A DNA stretch of 61,024 bases, taken from contig CAADGM010000167.1 of the NCBI GenBank assembly GCA_900696535.1, forward strand, positions 1-61,024, in the 5' to 3' direction. Below the pieces are notes generated by a model. That model was given only the letters and a program-made list of their open reading frames with translations, searched no databases and was not told the origin of the DNA. The translations under genes and the position numbers were made by a program. Of this stretch, positions 23,182-32,125 are shown piece by piece (within the stretch, counting starts at the first letter, position 1; each line of letters starts with the position of its first letter). This stretch comes from an uncultured Planctomycetota bacterium. Its GTDB lineage: Bacteria > Planctomycetota > Phycisphaerae > UBA1845 > Fen-1342.

Positions 23182-24060
23182 TCATCGCTGTATGACCGGT
23201 GCCACGTGCCCGCGGTGTTGCTCCAGCAGCTTCTGAGCGGTCTCGCGGTCCACACCGCGGAAATGCATCACCAGCGCCGTCTTCACGTGCCCGCCGCTGT
23301 CCTCCAGGAGCTGCGCGGCCGCCGGCCGGTCGAGCCCGGTGACTGTCATGATCATGCGTGTGCCGCGGTCGACCAGCTTGCGGTTGGCGCGCGTATTCAC
23401 GTCGACCATGAGGTTCTCGTAGGTCTTGCCGATGCGGATCATGGCGATGGTCGTGATCATGTTCAGGACCATCTTGGTGGCCGTGCCGGCTTTGAGCCGC
23501 GTGCTGCCGGTGACGACCTCCGGGCCCACGAGAACGCGGATCTCCACGTCGGCCTCGCTCGGCACGTGCTCGGCCTTCACGCAGGCGAAGAAGATCGTCC
23601 GCGCGCCGCGCTGCCGGGCCCGCACGAGCGCCCCATGAACGTACGGCGTCGTGCCGCCCGTGCTGATCCCCATCACGACGTCGCGGGCGTCAACATCGTG
23701 CTGGTCAATGGCCGCGGCCCCGTCCTCGGGCGAATCCTCGGCGCCCTCGACGGCCCGGCGCAGCGCCTCCCATCCGCCGGCGATGATGCCCTGCACCATG
23801 CGCGGGTCCGAGAGGAACGTGGGCGGGCACTCGGACGCGTCGAGCACGCCCAGCCGCCCGCTCGTTCCGGCCCCCACATAGATGAGCCGACCGCCCGACT
23901 CGAACGCCGCGACGACCAGCTCGATCGCCCGGCACACGCTCGCCCTGGCCGCTGCCACCTCCGATGCGATGGTGGCATCCTCGGCATTCATGATGTCGAA
24001 GGCTTCCGGGATCGAGACGCGGTCGATGTGCATGGAGCGCGGGTTGCGCAGCTCGGTCAT
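23182..24060 (-). CDS. murQ: N-acetylmuramic acid 6-phosphate etherase
   Basis: 292 aa, close to the usual ~298. A sugar isomerase (SIS) domain protein that cleaves MurNAc-6-phosphate to GlcNAc-6-phosphate and lactate during peptidoglycan recycling. 'LIYVGAGTSGRLGVLDASE' and 'FLSDPRMVQGIIAGG' are signature MurQ segments. 'MGISTGGTTPYVHGAL' and 'VLVGPEVVTGSTRLKAGTAT' continue the sugar-phosphate site. The C-terminal 40 residues form the family's UBA-like helical end. The ATG at 24060 is chosen by alignment to 'MTELRNPRSMHID'; the open frame extends upstream, but that part is not MurQ-like. The shine sequence is weak. Confidence 0.95.
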   Translation of the reverse strand: MTELRNPRSMHIDRVSIPEAFDIMNAEDATIASEVAAARASVCRAIELVVAAFESGGRLIYVGAGTSGRLGVLDASECPPTFLSDPRMVQGIIAGGWEALRRAVEGAEDSPEDGAAAIDQHDVDARDVVMGISTGGTTPYVHGALVRARQRGARTIFFACVKAEHVPSEADVEIRVLVGPEVVTGSTRLKAGTATKMVLNMITTIAMIRIGKTYENLMVDVNTRANRKLVDRGTRMIMTVTGLDRPAAAQLLEDSGGHVKTALVMHFRGVDRETAQKLLEQHRGHVAPVIQR

Positions 24061-24288
24061 GAGATGGCCGCGATCCTGCACAGAGAGCCTCCAGGGCGTC
24101 GGGGCGTAGAGGCTATCCCCAAATCCCCCTCCCTTCCAGCGAGCGGCTTCGGGGCGGGTCGAGTCCGTCGACGCGGGGTGTGGGTTGAGTTTGAGCAGGT
24201 CCGGGTTCCAGGATCGCCGCGTCAACGCGGAGTCGCGGGGTTCCTGCTGGCGTCCGCCGAAGAAGCGGAATCCGGGCGGGCGCCGCGC

Positions 24289-24319
24289 TTGTGCCGTCAC
24301 CGGGCCGGAGCAGTATCAT
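24289..24319 (+). promoter_or_regulatory. Candidate promoter giving a leaderless PhyH-dioxygenase mRNA
   Basis: TTGTGC (24289-24294), 19-nt spacer, TATCAT (24314-24319). The ATG at 24326 starts 6 nt after the -10, where transcription itself would begin. No Shine-Dalgarno fits between. Confidence 0.4.
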
Positions 24320-24325
24320 GCACGC

Positions 24326-25144
24326 ATGCGGCCGAAGCTGATCGACGAGCCCTACCCGCTCTCCACGGCGGACCGCGAGCGGTTCAAAGCCGACGGTTAC
24401 ATGCGTCTGCCGGGCGTGCTCGACGCCGCGACGCTCGCTCACTACGCCGACGAGATCACTCGCGTCACGCTGGCGCACAACAAGTACAAGGACGTGCCGC
24501 TCGAGCAGCGGAGCACGTACGGTAAGGCGTTCATCCAGGTTACGAACCTCTGGCGACTGAGCGAGCGCGCCCGGGAGCTTTCGTTCAGCCGCCGGCTGGC
24601 CCGGCTGGCGACGGAGCTGCTCGGTACGGGTGGCGTGCGAATGTGGCACGACCAGGCCCTGTACAAGGAGCCGGGCGGCGGCCCTACGCCCTGGCACGTC
24701 GATCAGCAGTACTGGCCCATGGCCAGCGACCGCTGCGTGACCGCCTGGATTCCCCTCCAGCCCGTCCCGTTGGAACTGGGCCCGCTCCAGTTCGGCCGCG
24801 GCTCGCACCGCCTGGATGTCGCCCGCGACCTGGCGATCTCCGAGCAGTCCGACGCGGTCATTCGCGAGGCCATCCGCGCGCAGGGCATCGAAGTCGTCTG
24901 CGAGCCGTATGCCCTCGGCGACGTGAGCTTCCACCTGGGCTGGACGCTGCACGCCGCGCTGCCGAACGCCGCCGACCGCCCGCGCCGCGTTCACACGATC
25001 ATCTACATGGACGTGGCGATGCGCCTGGCCGAGCCCGCGAGCGAGAACCAGCGCATCGACTGGCGGGCGTTCACCCCCTCGACTCGGGTGGGCGAAGTGA
25101 TGGACGACGAGCTGAACCCAATCCTGTACGCGGCCGCCGAGTGA
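24326..25144 (+). CDS. Phytanoyl-CoA dioxygenase (PhyH) family Fe(II)/2-oxoglutarate oxygenase
   Basis: 272-aa double-stranded beta-helix oxygenase. The iron ligands are visible as HxD in 'WHVDQQYWPM' and a distal His in 'FHLGWTLHAALPN', and the 2-oxoglutarate-binding Arg is probably in 'DRPRRVHTIIYMD'. The N-terminal 'ADRERFKADGYMRLPGVLD' is the normal PhyH entry. The substrate is unknown: members hydroxylate lipids, natural products or small metabolites. It stands alone between murQ (divergent) and an amidase gene that follows in the same direction after 109 bp. Confidence 0.9.
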   Translation: MRPKLIDEPYPLSTADRERFKADGYMRLPGVLDAATLAHYADEITRVTLAHNKYKDVPLEQRSTYGKAFIQVTNLWRLSERARELSFSRRLARLATELLGTGGVRMWHDQALYKEPGGGPTPWHVDQQYWPMASDRCVTAWIPLQPVPLELGPLQFGRGSHRLDVARDLAISEQSDAVIREAIRAQGIEVVCEPYALGDVSFHLGWTLHAALPNAADRPRRVHTIIYMDVAMRLAEPASENQRIDWRAFTPSTRVGEVMDDELNPILYAAAE

Positions 25145-25253
25145 TGTGCTCGCCGGGCTGCCTTCGCGCGGCTACGATCCACCGCCGAACGTTCGCCCGA
25201 GTTGCCGACACCTCTGCCGCGGCCGGCGCGGCGGCCCTGCGAGGATAGCCCGA

Positions 25254-26648
25254 ATGCGTCGCGGCCTGTGGAGCCTGTTGCTGGCGGTCACGCTCGTCGT
25301 TCTCATCAATTGTCGCACGGAGCAGCCCCGGCCTCGCAGCGAGCCCCAGCCACCCGCCCCGCCCGTCACGCAACCCGCCGAGCCGCAGCCAGCGCCAGCG
25401 CCCGCGCCCGCGCCCGCTCCAGCGCCGCCGGTCCCCGCGACCGCACCTGCGACCATGCCCGCCGGCGATCCGATGCTCTCGGTCGATACGTTGCTGCCGG
25501 AGACGGAGCCGGACTTTGCCGCCCGGCGCGTCGGTTCGGAGCGCTACCCGCTGCCGCATTATGCGAAGTTTCTCCGGGGCGTGCGCGTGTGCCTCGATCC
25601 GGGGCACGGGGGCGACGCCCACCTGCGGGGTTTCAAGCGCGGTCCGACGGGCGTACGCGAGGCGGAGATCAACCTCCGCGTGGCCCAGTACCTGCGGGCG
25701 CTGCTGGTCGCCTCGGGCGCCGAGGTGAAGCTGACGCGCGAAGGAGACTACGACCTGTCGCTGCGCGATCGAGCGAAGGTGGCGGCGGACTGGGGCGCCG
25801 ACCTGTTCATCTCCGTTCATCACAACGCGGTCGGCAACAGCAAGACGAACTACACGTCGATCTGGTACCACGCGGACGTCGATCGTCGCCCGAGCAATCT
25901 GGACCTGGCACGCTACTTGTGCGATGGACTTTACGACCATCTGCCGCTCGAACAGCTCACCGATGTCCCGCTCAAGAGCGACCAGCTCATGTACCCGGGC
26001 GGCTTCGGCGTGCTGGCGTCCTCGAGCGTCACCTCGGCCCTCACCGAGATATCGTTCTTCACCAATCCGGCCGAGGAGCAGCGCCTGCGCGATCCGGAGT
26101 ACAACTTCCGCGAGGCGTACGCCCTCTACATCGGGCTGGCGCGCTACGCCCAGTCCGGCTTGCCGCGCGTGCGGTTCGTGGACCCGCCGGATGGGGTCGT
26201 TCGACTGCCGCGTGGCGACAGCGGCGAGCGGCTCATCTCGGACGATGCACCGGCCCACGCCGCGGTCGCCGACGCGAGTTCGACGGTCGATGTATCGGAC
26301 TCCCCGGAAGCCGACGAGCCGCCTGACGCTGAGATGGCCGACGCGGCGGCGGAATCACCGGCGGGCGAAGCGCAGAACGGGTGGCTCGTGGTCACACTCC
26401 AGCTCGACGACGGCCTGCGGGGGCGACGGGCCTGGGGTTCCGAGCGACAGATGATCCTGTCCGATTCAATCGCCGTCCGGCTGGAGGGCGAGCTGGTCGA
26501 GCACGTCTTCACGCCGGGCGACTACCGCTTGTTCGTGCTGCTCCCCGGCAATCTGGACTCCGGCGAGTATCGCCTCGACGTGCAGTTCATGAACAAGAAC
26601 AAGAACTCGGTCCTGAACCCGGGATTGACGCTGCGAATCGAGCCGTGA
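25254..26648 (+). CDS. N-acetylmuramoyl-L-alanine amidase (Amidase_3), exported, with Pro/Ala linker
   Basis: 464 aa. GAGGA lies 9 nt before ATG 25254. A short membrane signal ('SLLLAVTLVVLINC') may be a lipoprotein signal with an unusual Asn before Cys. A Pro/Ala-rich linker (about 25-70) leads to a zinc amidase: ligands His in 'CLDPGHGGD', Glu in 'VREAEINLR' and His in 'FISVHHNAVG', with catalytic Glu in 'LTEISFFTNP'. It cleaves the amide between MurNAc and the peptide stem. The C-terminal 150 residues end in a beta-rich region of unknown role ('GDYRLFVLLPGNLDSGEYRL'). Together with the Amidase_2 at 28391 and murQ it points to wall turnover in this region. Confidence 0.92.
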   Translation: MRRGLWSLLLAVTLVVLINCRTEQPRPRSEPQPPAPPVTQPAEPQPAPAPAPAPAPAPPVPATAPATMPAGDPMLSVDTLLPETEPDFAARRVGSERYPLPHYAKFLRGVRVCLDPGHGGDAHLRGFKRGPTGVREAEINLRVAQYLRALLVASGAEVKLTREGDYDLSLRDRAKVAADWGADLFISVHHNAVGNSKTNYTSIWYHADVDRRPSNLDLARYLCDGLYDHLPLEQLTDVPLKSDQLMYPGGFGVLASSSVTSALTEISFFTNPAEEQRLRDPEYNFREAYALYIGLARYAQSGLPRVRFVDPPDGVVRLPRGDSGERLISDDAPAHAAVADASSTVDVSDSPEADEPPDAEMADAAAESPAGEAQNGWLVVTLQLDDGLRGRRAWGSERQMILSDSIAVRLEGELVEHVFTPGDYRLFVLLPGNLDSGEYRLDVQFMNKNKNSVLNPGLTLRIEP

Positions 26649-26795
26649 CCGAGAACGGATCGCGGACAGCGGCCGCGCCGCTTCGGGAGCCGCCGAGCCA
26701 CGCAAACGGAATCATTTCGGATCTATTAGTCTGGTGGGCGGCAGCCGCCTGTCCAGTTGGTCGTGCGGCGGGGTAGGGTCAATGTTATATAACGG

Positions 26796-26824
26796 TTGAT
26801 AGCGGCATCCGAATGTGCTAGACT
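26796..26824 (+). promoter_or_regulatory. Sigma-70-type promoter upstream of the pseudopilin-like gene
   Basis: TTGATA (26796-26801), 17-nt spacer, TAGACT (26819-26824), in an unusually AT-rich patch (TTATATAAC at 26785). It would leave a leader of about 145 nt before ATG 26977. The rest of the 26649-26976 gap shows no gene. Confidence 0.6.
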
Positions 26825-26976
26825 CCAACTACTCAGCCGTGATGGCGTCGATAAGATGGCCAGCCGCGCTACTCTCGGTGCACGCTTGGGCCTTCGTTCG
26901 TCGCCCGCGGGCCAGAGCGCGGCGAACAACGTAGGACGCTGTTGCCGCGCGCCGTGAATGCATGGAGCCTCCCCCC

Positions 26977-28020
26977 ATGAACCGTTCCTCCCGATCCGCC
27001 GCCTTCACCCTGATCGAGCTGCTGGTAGTCGTTGCGATCATCGCGCTGCTCATCTCGATCCTGTTGCCGTCGCTGGCGCGGGCTCGCGAGCAGACCAAGG
27101 CGACCAAGTGCCTTGCGAACCTGCGGACGATGGTCCAGGGCGTCATCTCGTACACGGCCGAGGAGCGCGACTTCCTCCCCGGGCCGCTGCACCCGGCCAT
27201 CTACCGGACGCAGACACGCGAGTACCTGATGAAGAACGACATCAGCAACATGACGCTCGCGCAGGCCGAGTACATGCAGTCGCGCATGCTGTCGTACCGG
27301 CTTCGGCGGCAGTTCAGCGACTCGGACACGACCACTCGGTCGCTGACTGACGAGGTCATGACCTGCCCGACGCTGGTCGGCATCATCCCGGACTCGCACT
27401 TCGTCACCTTCAAGAAGACCACGAACAAGGGCGTGTTCCCGACCCACTACGTGATCAACAACGTCTGGCCCGCTGAGCTGGGTGATCCGAGCAGCCCCGG
27501 CGCAGGCTACATCGGCAATCCGCGTGCGACCGACCCGCCGGCCTACTTCGGCTTCAGCCCCGCGCCCGGGACGCAGGACTCGACGGAAGCGCAGACGTAC
27601 ATGCGGAAGTACCCGCCGCAGCCGATCACCCGCGTCAAGAAGCCGTCGGACGAGTGGATGATCGCGGATGCGTGGTGGCGCAGCGTCCCCAGCGGTTTCG
27701 CGACCGAGTTGCAGCAGGAGGGGCCGTACCAGGTGAGCTGGTCCGGGGAGGCCCTGCCCAACTTCGCCCCGCACTTCAACAAGGTCGGTTCCTATTCGTT
27801 CACCAGCGCCACAGCTCGTGACGCGCAGTCGGCCAACATTCGCCTGGGTCGGCTCGACGGACGCACGAACACCGGGTTCTTCGACGGCCACGCCGCCCCG
27901 GTGGCCTCGAAGAAGCTGATGCTGGCCGGCTTCGAGCTCCTGTACGGCTTCCCCGGCACGGTGAACCAGGAGTGGCCCAACTTCTCCGGTCCCGGCTCGG
28001 AGCGGCCCTACTGGGAGTAG
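26977..28020 (+). CDS. Type II secretion pseudopilin-like protein with prepilin-type N-terminus and H-x9-DG-like end
   Basis: 347 aa from ATG 26977, chosen for GGAG 9 nt upstream; ATG 26962 is in frame. The N-terminus 'SAAFTLIELLVVVAIIALLI' is a class III prepilin signal: cleavage before Phe, N-methylation, then a helix that anchors in the membrane. Planctomycetes have many such DUF1559/H-X9-DG-type proteins. The 'NTGFFDGHAAPV' segment near the C-terminus corresponds to that motif. The large variable middle part probably faces the outside. It has its own promoter and is monocistronic. Its role is probably surface or secretion related, not shown. Confidence 0.9.
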   Translation: MNRSSRSAAFTLIELLVVVAIIALLISILLPSLARAREQTKATKCLANLRTMVQGVISYTAEERDFLPGPLHPAIYRTQTREYLMKNDISNMTLAQAEYMQSRMLSYRLRRQFSDSDTTTRSLTDEVMTCPTLVGIIPDSHFVTFKKTTNKGVFPTHYVINNVWPAELGDPSSPGAGYIGNPRATDPPAYFGFSPAPGTQDSTEAQTYMRKYPPQPITRVKKPSDEWMIADAWWRSVPSGFATELQQEGPYQVSWSGEALPNFAPHFNKVGSYSFTSATARDAQSANIRLGRLDGRTNTGFFDGHAAPVASKKLMLAGFELLYGFPGTVNQEWPNFSGPGSERPYWE

Positions 28021-28390
28021 TCCGGCACTCGAGCGCGCCGCATTCGCGCCGGAGCATGACTCGCCTCATGTCCCGGCGCTTCTCTTTTTTCACTCGCGTG
28101 CTCGACACGCGGCCCGATTTCGGGCATGAATCCCCATCGAGCCCGGGCTGGTCGACCGGGTGGCGCTCGAAGCTGTCCGAAGGCCCGTGTCCAGAGGAGC
28201 AGGAGAATCAAGGCAGCGGCTTCGCCGAAGAGCTCGATCCTCCCCTAGCCCCTCCCCGAAAAGGAGGGGGTTGAGCGACACCTTCCCAGCCGCTTCCCAG
28301 CGCCTTCTCGGCCGCTGCCCGGCAGCTTGCAGGTCGCTTCCAAGCGGCTTCCCGGCAGCTCCCAAGCAGTTTCCAGACATGGAGAGTCGC
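28021..28390. repeat. Intergenic region with C/G-rich hairpin repeat (28239-28270) and degenerate GCTTCCCGGCAG-type repeats (28275-28378)
   Basis: 370 bp without a supported gene. The dispersed repeat copy B, 28239-28270, forms CCCCTCC (28249-28255) with GGAGGGG (28263-28269) around loop CCGAAAA, matching copy A at 22991. From 28275 to 28378 the units GCCGCTTCCCAG, GCGGCTTCCCGG and GCAGCTCCCAAG recur at irregular 10-13-nt spacing up to the next ribosome binding site. The open frame through this region has no signal or start support. Confidence 0.5.
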
Positions 28391-29410
28391 ATGTCACCGT
28401 CCAACTGGCCACGTCATCGCGGTGCGGCTGCGTGCTTGATCACGAGTGTGGCCTGTGCCCTCGTGCTCCTGGCGGGCTGCGCCGCGCCGGGACCCTACGG
28501 TCGGCCGGGAGAGCTGAGCCCGCGCCTGGGCGATGAGATCGTCGTCGCCGGGCAGTTCTTCCATACCGGCACGCCCGTCGTGCTCTGGCTCGACCCGGGC
28601 GGCTACGACGCGTACCGGGCGGAATGCAAGTTCGACCCGAACCAGCTTCGGCCGAGCAAGCCGGTGAGTGACGCGCCCATCCGGTACAGCACCTTTCGGC
28701 GCGGTTTGCCGGAGGACGTTGCGGCGCGCGTACGCGAAGAGGGCTGGGACCTGTCGACGCTCCAGGCCCACGTGGACCAGTTCGTGTACCACTACGACGT
28801 GTGCGGTACGTCGCGCAAGTGCTTCGACGTGCTGCACGACCGACGCGGGCTGAGCGTGCACTTCATGCTCGATCTCGACGGAACGATCTACCAGACGCTG
28901 GATGCCAAGGAGCGCGCCTGGCACGCCGGCCAGGCCAACGACCGCAGCGTGGGCATCGAGATCGCCAACATCGGCGCCTATCGCGACATGAAGGTGCTCG
29001 ACCAGTGGTACGGGCAGGATGACGCGGGGCGCACCATTGTCACGCTGCCGGCCGATTTCGGACCGACCGGGATACGCACGCCGAACTTCGTCGCCCGGCC
29101 CTCGCGCGAGGGCGTCGTGGAGGGCGTCATCCACGGCCGCACGCTCTACCAGTACGACCTGACGGACGAGCAGTACGACGCGCTGATCCGGCTGACCGCG
29201 ACGCTGTGCCAGGCGCTGCCGGGGATTCGGCCCGATGCACCCCGCGACGCGGCCGGCAACGTCCGAATGGACGAACTCAGCGACCAGGAGCTGGCGGAAT
29301 TCAGCGGGCTGCTCGGGCACTATCACATCACGAAGGACAAGGTGGACCCGGGCCCGGCGTTCGATTGGGAGCGGGTGATCGCCGGCGTCCGGAAGTTGCT
29401 GCGTCCGTAA
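28391..29410 (+). CDS. N-acetylmuramoyl-L-alanine amidase (Amidase_2/AmpD-like) lipoprotein
   Basis: 339 aa. ATG 28391 has GGAGAG 5 nt upstream; ATG 28379 is an alternative. A lipoprotein signal ends LVLLAGCAAP (Cys at about residue 30). The amidase_2/PGRP fold is visible in 'QFVYHYDVCGTSRKCFDVL', 'SVHFMLDLDGTIYQTL', 'ERAWHAGQANDRSVGIEIAN' and 'GLLGHYHITKDKVDPG'. These contain the zinc ligands (His, His, and an acidic/Cys-like last ligand in DKVDPG). It is likely to trim peptides from peptidoglycan or from muropeptides in the periplasm. The long linker between the two halves (about 215-265) carries family-typical insertions. Confidence 0.9.
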   Translation: MSPSNWPRHRGAAACLITSVACALVLLAGCAAPGPYGRPGELSPRLGDEIVVAGQFFHTGTPVVLWLDPGGYDAYRAECKFDPNQLRPSKPVSDAPIRYSTFRRGLPEDVAARVREEGWDLSTLQAHVDQFVYHYDVCGTSRKCFDVLHDRRGLSVHFMLDLDGTIYQTLDAKERAWHAGQANDRSVGIEIANIGAYRDMKVLDQWYGQDDAGRTIVTLPADFGPTGIRTPNFVARPSREGVVEGVIHGRTLYQYDLTDEQYDALIRLTATLCQALPGIRPDAPRDAAGNVRMDELSDQELAEFSGLLGHYHITKDKVDPGPAFDWERVIAGVRKLLRP

Positions 29411-29610
29411 CTCGGAAATGCGGATTGGCTATCGGCCGGCGCTGGACGAGTGAGTCGGCGGCGGGCGAGCGCCGGTCTTGCGCCCTTCTTGGGGGGGTGT
29501 CACAGATTCTGCGCGTGTCGCCGGCCTTCAATGCGTCTGCTCCCGCTCATGAGCGCCGGATCGGACCGGACCGAAATCAGCAATAGGGATTGTGTGGACA
29601 CGGCGTGCTG

Positions 29611-30915
29611 ATGGGCCGTTGGGAAGCGGCGCGCCACATAGGAGCCGTGTTGGTGCTGGAAGCGGCCAATAGCTCGGTTGGCGAGGCCGTCGCTCGCCGC
29701 GCGCTGCGCCTCGGAGACGGCGCGGTGACGCGGATCCTGGACGAGCTGGACAGCCAGGCGCCCGCGGGGGCCGCCCGGACGCAATTCCGTTACCGCCAGC
29801 CGCTGCTCCAGATCCACCTCGAGGGCGCCCTGAGCGGGGCGGTCCGAGCGCCGACGCGTTGGATCAGCAAGTCGGGGATGACTTTCCTGAACGCCTGCTT
29901 CGTGTACGGGGGCACGCACGGGCGGGCGAAGCTGGTGACCCTGCACGGCACCTGGAACGACGTCTCGTTCACGGTCAACGCCTGCCGCTACGTCGAGCCA
30001 TACGTCTACGAGGTCGAGGTCGCCTTCGACGAGCAGATCGATCCCTCGGTGTACTCGATCGAGGCGGGCACCACGCAAGTGCTCCTGGTCGACGATCAGC
30101 CGCTCCTGGCGCGGCTGGTCATGCGGCAGCTCCAGAGCATGAACGCGGTGGTGGAGTACGTCGACAGCGGCAAGGCAGCGATCGAGAAGGCCGCCAAGAA
30201 CCGCTACGACATCATCCTGATGGACATCCTGATGCCGGAGATGGACGGGCGGGAGGCGGTCCGGGCGCTGCGCGAGGCGGGATACGTGGGGCGCGTCGTG
30301 GCCTTCACGGCGCTATCCGATCCCAAGGACCGCGATGCGCTGCTGTCCGGCGGATTCGACGCCTACCTGAGCAAGCCGTTCAGCCGGGAAGAGATCAAGG
30401 GGCTGCTCGAGTCGTCCCGGGCAGAGCCGATCATCAGCTCGCTGACCGGCGATTCCTCCATGCACGAGCTGATCGGCGAGTTCGTGGCCGCGCTGCCGCG
30501 CTGGATCAACACGCTCCTGAAAGCGCTCGAGCAGGGCGATCGCGGACCGCTCGAAGGACTGTCCCGCGAGCTGAAGGCGCACGGGGCCGCGATGGGGTTC
30601 GAAGTGCTGACGGCCGAAGCGGCCGCCATCGAGACCGCGCTGCGCGCCGGTACCTCCGTCGGCGAACTCAGCGAGCGCATTCGCCACCTCATCGAGACCT
30701 GCCGGCTGGTCCGGGCCCCGAGCAAGCCACCGGCGCCGCCGGCGGCCACACCGGAAAGTGCCGCGGGAGCAGCAAAGCCGACGCGGGGCAAGCGCGGCAA
30801 GGCGAGCCCCAAGCCCGAGGCCGCCCCGTCCACTCCAACGGGCGAGCAACCGGCGGGTGGCGACGCGCCCCAGGCGGGCGCCCCCAGTCCGCCCGCGACC
30901 GAGCCGACGGCTTGA
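29611..30915 (+). CDS. PilZ-like / response-regulator receiver / degenerate HPt regulator
   Basis: 434 aa from ATG 29611; TTG 29590 is in frame, and neither has a good Shine-Dalgarno. Residues about 55-145 look PilZ-like ('TQFRYRQPLLQIHLEG' ... 'VEVAFDEQIDPSVY'), but the D/NxSxxG loop reads 'RWISKSGMT', lacking D/N, so c-di-GMP binding is doubtful. Residues 155-272 are a complete receiver: acid pair in LLVDDQP (161-162), phosphoacceptor Asp205 (MDIL), Thr233 (AFTALS) and Lys255 (SKPF). Residues about 280-375 align with HPt domains, but the phospho-His position is Arg319 ('LSRELKAHGAAMGF'). A Pro/Ala/Lys-rich tail ends the protein. No partner kinase is nearby. Confidence 0.85.
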   Translation: MGRWEAARHIGAVLVLEAANSSVGEAVARRALRLGDGAVTRILDELDSQAPAGAARTQFRYRQPLLQIHLEGALSGAVRAPTRWISKSGMTFLNACFVYGGTHGRAKLVTLHGTWNDVSFTVNACRYVEPYVYEVEVAFDEQIDPSVYSIEAGTTQVLLVDDQPLLARLVMRQLQSMNAVVEYVDSGKAAIEKAAKNRYDIILMDILMPEMDGREAVRALREAGYVGRVVAFTALSDPKDRDALLSGGFDAYLSKPFSREEIKGLLESSRAEPIISSLTGDSSMHELIGEFVAALPRWINTLLKALEQGDRGPLEGLSRELKAHGAAMGFEVLTAEAAAIETALRAGTSVGELSERIRHLIETCRLVRAPSKPPAPPAATPESAAGAAKPTRGKRGKASPKPEAAPSTPTGEQPAGGDAPQAGAPSPPATEPTA

Positions 30916-30925
30916 TCGGGTCGTG

Positions 30926-32125
30926 CTACGGACCCGACCGGCACGTGAGCAGCAACGCGTTGGCAACGGGCCGCTCGCGGCCGTCGGACGGCACGTTTCG
31001 GACCTGTCCGTCGACCACCAGCGTCGATGAGCCGCCGCCGTCGAGATTCAGCGCCTCCAACGCCCCGAGCGTCTGCGTCAGAAGCTCGGCCATCTCCGGG
31101 AAGGTCATTCCGACACTGATCGGCGAGCGGCCGTCGATGACGATGAAGAACCAGTGCATGTCGTTCCAGGCGAACACGGTTCGCGGATGCCGCTTGTTCC
31201 AGAAGCCGTACTGCTTCCAGTTGGGCTCGTGCGGCACGCCGTCGTGCACGAGCCATCCCATGCCGGTGACGGCCACTTCGGCCGCCTGCATTAATTCGTG
31301 CGTTGCGTCGAAGTAGAGTCGGAGTTGGGTGCCGGGCACTGCCGCCTGCGCGAGGCGCTCGCCCGCGGACCCGCTCCCGACCAGCACGAGCCCGCCCGGC
31401 GGCACGAGCAGCGGATCGTCGATCGCAGTCTGGATGCCGAGCCGGGTCTGCTCGATCGTCCCGACTACCTCGCTGCGGCCGCGCATGGGATAGGAGACGC
31501 CGTCCATGTGCACCACCGCCAGGTCACGCGTCGGCGGCGGCGTCATGACCGGGCCCCAGATCGGCGTGTAGGCCGTGATCGTGCCGGCGATGTGCGGCGT
31601 GTTGTAGTGGTGCAGGGTGAGCGGCTCGGAGCCGGGGCCGCAGATCCAGCCCCAGCGATGCCCGAGCGACTCGAGAATCGCCGCCCGGCCGTCGGTCGTG
31701 ATGACCAGCGTGTCGAACGCCCCGTCGGGCATGTCGTGAAGCTCGCCGCCGGTGGCCGCTGCCCCGATCGTCTCGGGGACCGGCCCGAAGAATGACGCGT
31801 TGATGGCCGCGATGACGCGCTGCTGCGGCGGGGGGTTGTAACGGTCTGCGATCTGGCTGGTTGTGGCGCGGCGCGTGTAGTTTCGCCGCGCTTCCGGCCA
31901 GCCTACCTGGAAGCCGTACTCGCCGCGGGTGCGCTCAACTGCGAGGACGAACACACGGTTGGGACCCGGGGCGAGGAGTTCCCTGTAGACGACGCCGGGG
32001 GCGATCGCGGTCTGGGTGTCGGAGTACGCGGCGACGGTCGCGAGTAGCGCGGCGCCGAGCACGGCCCACGCGCGGCTCGACGGCGATCGGTGCAGTGCGG
32101 CGTTTGTCGGGCCGTGCTGTTTCAT
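30926..32125 (-). CDS. Exported phosphodiester glycosidase (NAGPA/DUF2233) family protein
   Basis: 399 aa with a signal-like N-terminus ('AWAVLGAALLATVAAYSDT'). 'RVIAAINASFFGP' is the conserved entry of the NAGPA domain, and 'EALNLDGGGSSTLVVDG' is its hallmark end. The family includes the human uncovering enzyme (phosphodiester alpha-GlcNAcase) and bacterial SpoIIP-unrelated exopolysaccharide proteins. The likely reaction is hydrolysis of a sugar-phosphodiester bond outside the cytoplasm. The gene start overlaps the AsmA-like gene stop by ATGA, so the two are co-translated. Confidence 0.9.
   Translation of the reverse strand: MKQHGPTNAALHRSPSSRAWAVLGAALLATVAAYSDTQTAIAPGVVYRELLAPGPNRVFVLAVERTRGEYGFQVGWPEARRNYTRRATTSQIADRYNPPPQQRVIAAINASFFGPVPETIGAAATGGELHDMPDGAFDTLVITTDGRAAILESLGHRWGWICGPGSEPLTLHHYNTPHIAGTITAYTPIWGPVMTPPPTRDLAVVHMDGVSYPMRGRSEVVGTIEQTRLGIQTAIDDPLLVPPGGLVLVGSGSAGERLAQAAVPGTQLRLYFDATHELMQAAEVAVTGMGWLVHDGVPHEPNWKQYGFWNKRHPRTVFAWNDMHWFFIVIDGRSPISVGMTFPEMAELLTQTLGALEALNLDGGGSSTLVVDGQVRNVPSDGRERPVANALLLTCRSGP

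Noticed and set aside
28160-28390. N-terminal extension of the Amidase_2 lipoprotein
   Set aside because: The open frame upstream reads through degenerate tandem repeats; the lipoprotein signal and GGAGAG site fix the start near 28391.
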